From Catellatospora vulcania (GTDB lineage Bacteria; Actinomycetota; Actinomycetes; Mycobacteriales; Micromonosporaceae): 64,000 nt of DNA. The notes beneath the pieces are model-generated. The model had not been told where the DNA came from. It saw nothing but the letters and a program-made list of their open reading frames with translations, and did no database searches. The translations under genes were made by a program, and so were the position numbers. This document shows positions 61,671 through 64,000 of this stretch, one piece after another. The stretch is from NCBI RefSeq assembly GCF_009720385.1, contig NZ_WARX01000001.1, positions 868,001 through 932,000 of the forward strand, read 5' to 3'. The number at the start of each line of letters is the position of its first letter. The first letter of the stretch is position 1.

Positions 61671-62297
61671 GTGACCGACGATCTCGCCGCGGTGGCCGCG
61701 CTGCACGACCCGGTGCGCCGGGCGCTCTACGACTATGTCGCGGCCCAGGGCCGGGCCGTGGGGCGCAACGAGGCGGCGCAGGAGGCGGGGATCTCGCGTA
61801 CCCTCGCGGCCTTCCACCTGGACAAGCTCGCCGAGGCGGGCCTGCTGGAGGTCGACTTCATGCGGTTGACCGAGGCCAGGCCGGGTCCGGGCGGCGGGCG
61901 TCCGGCGAAGGTCTACCGACGGGCGGCCGCCGACCGGAAGGTCACCCTGCCCCACCGGGATTACGAGCAGCTGGCCGCGCTGCTTGCCGATGCGGTCCAT
62001 GACCTGGCTGCCGACGACCGCGCCGTGGCGGCGGCGGCCGCGGCGGGGCAGCGGCTGTACGAGCCCGGCGGGTGGCTGGCGGCGCTGCGGGCGCGCGGCT
62101 ACGAGCCCTATGCCGACGGCGGGCGGGTGCGCCTGCGCAACTGTCCTTTCCGGCTGGTCGCGCAGGCGCAGCCGCTGCTGGTGTGTGCGATGAACCTGGC
62201 GCTGTGTCAGGGGATCGCGGGCGGGGACGCGAACGCGGAACTCGATCCGCGGCCGAACGAATGCTGCGTCTCGTTCTCTAAAAACAATTCGGATTGA
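61671..62297 (+). CDS. ArsR/SufR-like regulator with a Cys-rich sensor half
   Basis: Encodes 208 residues from the GTG at 61671. Winged helix in residues 8-75: LHDPVRRALYDYVAAQGRAV, NEAAQEAGISRTLAAFHLDK, LAEAGLLEVDF, with the G-G-G-R-P-A-K-V-Y-R wing. The C-terminal half has five Cys in a pattern like the cluster-binding end of SufR-type regulators: RLRNCPFRLVAQ, LLVCAMNLALCQG and PNECCVSF. Binding of an iron-sulfur cluster or metal is therefore likely but unproven. It starts a short operon with the DUF3291 gene, 31 bases downstream. Confidence 0.82.
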   Translation: MTDDLAAVAALHDPVRRALYDYVAAQGRAVGRNEAAQEAGISRTLAAFHLDKLAEAGLLEVDFMRLTEARPGPGGGRPAKVYRRAAADRKVTLPHRDYEQLAALLADAVHDLAADDRAVAAAAAAGQRLYEPGGWLAALRARGYEPYADGGRVRLRNCPFRLVAQAQPLLVCAMNLALCQGIAGGDANAELDPRPNECCVSFSKNNSD

Positions 62298-62328
62298 CAT
62301 AGAACCGGCGGGGTGGTCCGATCGAGCC

Positions 62329-62772
62329 ATGCATCTCGCGCAGCTCAACGTCGGGCGGTTGATCGCCCCGATCGACGCCCCGGAACTGGCCGAGTTCGTC
62401 GCCCTGCTCGAACCGATCAACGCGCTGGCCGACGGCGCGCCCGGGTTCGTGTGGCGGTTGCGGGAGTCCGAGTCCGACCCGGCGCTCACCTACCGGCACG
62501 ACTTCGGCGACGACCTGCTGATCAACATGTCGGTCTGGCGCGGCCGGCAGGACCTGTGGGACTACGTCTACCGGACGCGCCACCTCGCCGTGCTGCAGCG
62601 GCGCAGGGAGTGGTTCCAGCGGACCGTCGAGATCCACAGCGTGATGTGGTGGATTCCGGACGGGCACCTGCCGAGCGCCGCGGAGGGCATGGCGCGCCTG
62701 GCCCTGCTCGCCGAGCACGGCCCCGGGGCGGACGCCTTCACGTTCCGGGACTTTCACGGACCGCCCGCCTGA
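62329..62772 (+). CDS. DUF3291-family protein
   Basis: A 147-residue protein with the full family pattern: HLAQLNVGRLIAPIDAPELA at the start, INALADGAPGFVWRLRES, LLINMSVWRGRQDLWDYVYR and HSVMWWIPDGHLPSAAEGMA. It has a dimeric alpha+beta-barrel (ABM-like) form. The family is of unknown function; members are often encoded beside ArsR-type regulators. Here the Cys-rich regulator lies directly upstream on the same strand. Confidence 0.87.
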   Translation: MHLAQLNVGRLIAPIDAPELAEFVALLEPINALADGAPGFVWRLRESESDPALTYRHDFGDDLLINMSVWRGRQDLWDYVYRTRHLAVLQRRREWFQRTVEIHSVMWWIPDGHLPSAAEGMARLALLAEHGPGADAFTFRDFHGPPA

Positions 62773-62891
62773 TCCAATTTCCGCGCCCGACCGCGGCCCG
62801 TCGCTCCTGTGCCGATTTACGCCCGATGTACCCGAATTGGTCACTTCGGCGGCCGAGTCAGGGCAGATTGGTCGCAAGGAGAGGAGCCGGG

Positions 62892-64000
62892 ATGGACAGG
62901 ATTCTCGCCGACCAGACCAGGGCGGCCGACAGCACCGTGGATCAGCGCGACCCCGCCGGGAGCACGACACCGCCGGTCAGACGCTGGATCGCCGAACGCG
63001 AGCGGTGGGCGGCCGCCATCGCCGAGCGCGGGGTCGACTGGGACCACCCCCGTTCGGTGCACTGGAACGCCGCCTGCGGGACGGAGGCCGCGGCCGACTT
63101 CGCCGCCGTACGCCGGGAGGCGCGGGACTACGACGACATCGCCCCCGCGTTCGAGGAGACCGCCGGCCGGCGGGAGGAGCGGGCGCGGACCGCCGAGGCC
63201 ATGGGCGACCTGGTGACCGCGCGGGAGAACTACTTCATCGCGGCCGTGCACTGGAGCGCGGCACAGTGGCCCGGCCACGCCGACGACGCCGCCGGCCGCC
63301 GGTACCACGAGCGCAAACGTGCCTGCTACACCCGCTACGCCGAGCTGGCCGACCACCGCGTCGAAGCGGTGTCGATCCCGTTCCCGGGGACCCACCGCGG
63401 CTCGCTGCCGGCCTGGCTGCACCTGCCGCCGGGCTACACCGACGGGCAGATCCCCGTCGTCGTGGCAGTGCCGGACCTGGACAGCGGCAAGGAGGCGACG
63501 GTGGCCCTGCACGGCGACCGGTTCCTCAGCCGAGGGTTCGCCGTGCTCGCGATCGAGGGGCCGGGCCAGTACGAATGCACGCTGCTGGGCACCCACTTCA
63601 GCGTGCCCGCCTGGGCGCAGGTCGGCACCGCCTGCCTGGACTGGCTGGCCGGACGGGCCGAGCTCGACCCGGCGCGGGTCGTGCTGACCGGCAGCGGCTT
63701 CGGCTCGTTCGCCGCGACCGTCGCGGCGGCCCACGAGCCCCGGATCCGCGCCTGCGCCGTCGCGGAGGTCTTCCTCCAGCCCGGCTGGACGACCGTGTTC
63801 GAGCAGGCGTCGCCGACCTACAAGATGCGCTTCATGTACATGACCGGGCACACCGACGAGGCGGAGTTCGACCGGTTCACCCGGACCCTGACCTGGCAGG
63901 GGCACGCCGAGCGGATCCGGATGCCGTTCCTGGCCGTCACGGGCGAGAAGGACGAGCTGAGCCCGCTCGAACACACCCGCGGCCTGCTCGCCGCGGCGCA
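62892..64000 (+). CDS. FrsA/DPHPO-hydrolase-like alpha/beta hydrolase, cut by the window edge
   Basis: Begins at the ATG at 62892 (GAGGAG and GGAG just upstream) and runs without a stop to the end of the window, giving 369 residues so far. Residues 1-150 are a helical cap (TARENYFIAAVHWSAAQWPG is typical of this group); the hydrolase core starts near 155 with AVSIPFPGTHRGSLPAWLHL and PVVVAVPDLDSGKE. The nucleophile elbow reads LTGSGFGSF, with Gly where Ser is expected in G-x-S-x-G. The acid is in FLAVTGEKDELSP. The family includes 2,6-dihydroxypseudooxynicotine hydrolase and FrsA; without the Ser this protein may not be an ordinary esterase. Confidence 0.83.
   Translation, partial: MDRILADQTRAADSTVDQRDPAGSTTPPVRRWIAERERWAAAIAERGVDWDHPRSVHWNAACGTEAAADFAAVRREARDYDDIAPAFEETAGRREERARTAEAMGDLVTARENYFIAAVHWSAAQWPGHADDAAGRRYHERKRACYTRYAELADHRVEAVSIPFPGTHRGSLPAWLHLPPGYTDGQIPVVVAVPDLDSGKEATVALHGDRFLSRGFAVLAIEGPGQYECTLLGTHFSVPAWAQVGTACLDWLAGRAELDPARVVLTGSGFGSFAATVAAAHEPRIRACAVAEVFLQPGWTTVFEQASPTYKMRFMYMTGHTDEAEFDRFTRTLTWQGHAERIRMPFLAVTGEKDELSPLEHTRGLLAAA

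Overview
The window is chromosomal DNA of a high-GC (roughly 70% by eye) filamentous actinomycete, most likely a member of the Micromonosporaceae. The reasons are the strong G/C third-codon bias, many GTG starts, leaderless promoters, an AfsR/SARP regulator, a furA-katG pair, CBM13 (ricin-type lectin) xylanases, and two copies of a GAAGGGCRCCTTC palindromic repeat of a type I associate with that family. I see no rRNA, tRNA, CRISPR array, integrase or complete insertion sequence. The genus cannot be fixed from the sequence alone.

Layout. 1-9.2 kb: small surface and housekeeping genes (a proline-rich membrane protein, a 779-aa secreted repeat protein, a lipoprotein, an AlkD-like alkylation repair protein, a stand-alone yidD, an unknown small gene behind a perfect LexA/SOS box, and small membrane proteins). 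9.2-13.8 kb: GNAT, XRE regulator plus isochorismatase-fold protein, then a DUF4097/hydrolase operon divergent from a regulator that joins an IS30-type HTH to a MarR domain. 13.8-19.4 kb: a DrrAB-like ABC exporter, an AfsR-type SARP of 1044 aa and a small unknown gene; the exporter and the small gene carry the same four-heptamer operator with identical geometry. 19.4-25.6 kb: GlxA/AraC regulator, saccharopine-dehydrogenase-like reductase, hydrolase/TetR pair, questin-oxidase-like protein and two unusual palindromic repeats. 25.6-32.2 kb: a tight six-gene minus-strand operon built around a DyP-type peroxidase. 32.3-35.6 kb: an MFS exporter with a 19-aa coupled leader ORF, an HTH/nucleotidyltransferase pair that looks like a toxin-antitoxin or defence module, and a DUF2625 protein. 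35.7-45 kb: ECF sigma factor plus CU044_5270-type membrane partner, a secreted acidic protein, GNAT, HEAT, DUF998, an adenylyltransferase-methyltransferase fusion and hydrolases. 45.1-50.2 kb: TetR plus a dioxygenase-MFS-aldehyde dehydrogenase catabolic operon. 50.3-56.7 kb: a three-gene xylanolytic locus (GH62, GH10, GH43), each enzyme carrying an almost identical ricin-type lectin module. 56.7-64 kb: a Cys-rich beta-propeller-like protein, furA-katG, a Cys-rich membrane protein, a Cys-rich ArsR/SufR-like regulator with DUF3291, and the start of a FrsA-like hydrolase cut by the window edge.

How they work together. The GH62 enzyme removes arabinose side chains, GH10 cuts the xylan backbone, and GH43 finishes short oligosaccharides, all tethered through CBM13 modules. 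FurA represses katG until peroxide appears. The SARP is inferred to switch on the neighbouring exporter. The best candidates for undescribed biology are the SARP heptamer regulon, the DyP six-gene operon, the SOS-boxed small gene and the HTH/DUF6036-type pair. Start codons were moved from the longest open frame wherever a ribosome-binding site or family length argued for it.
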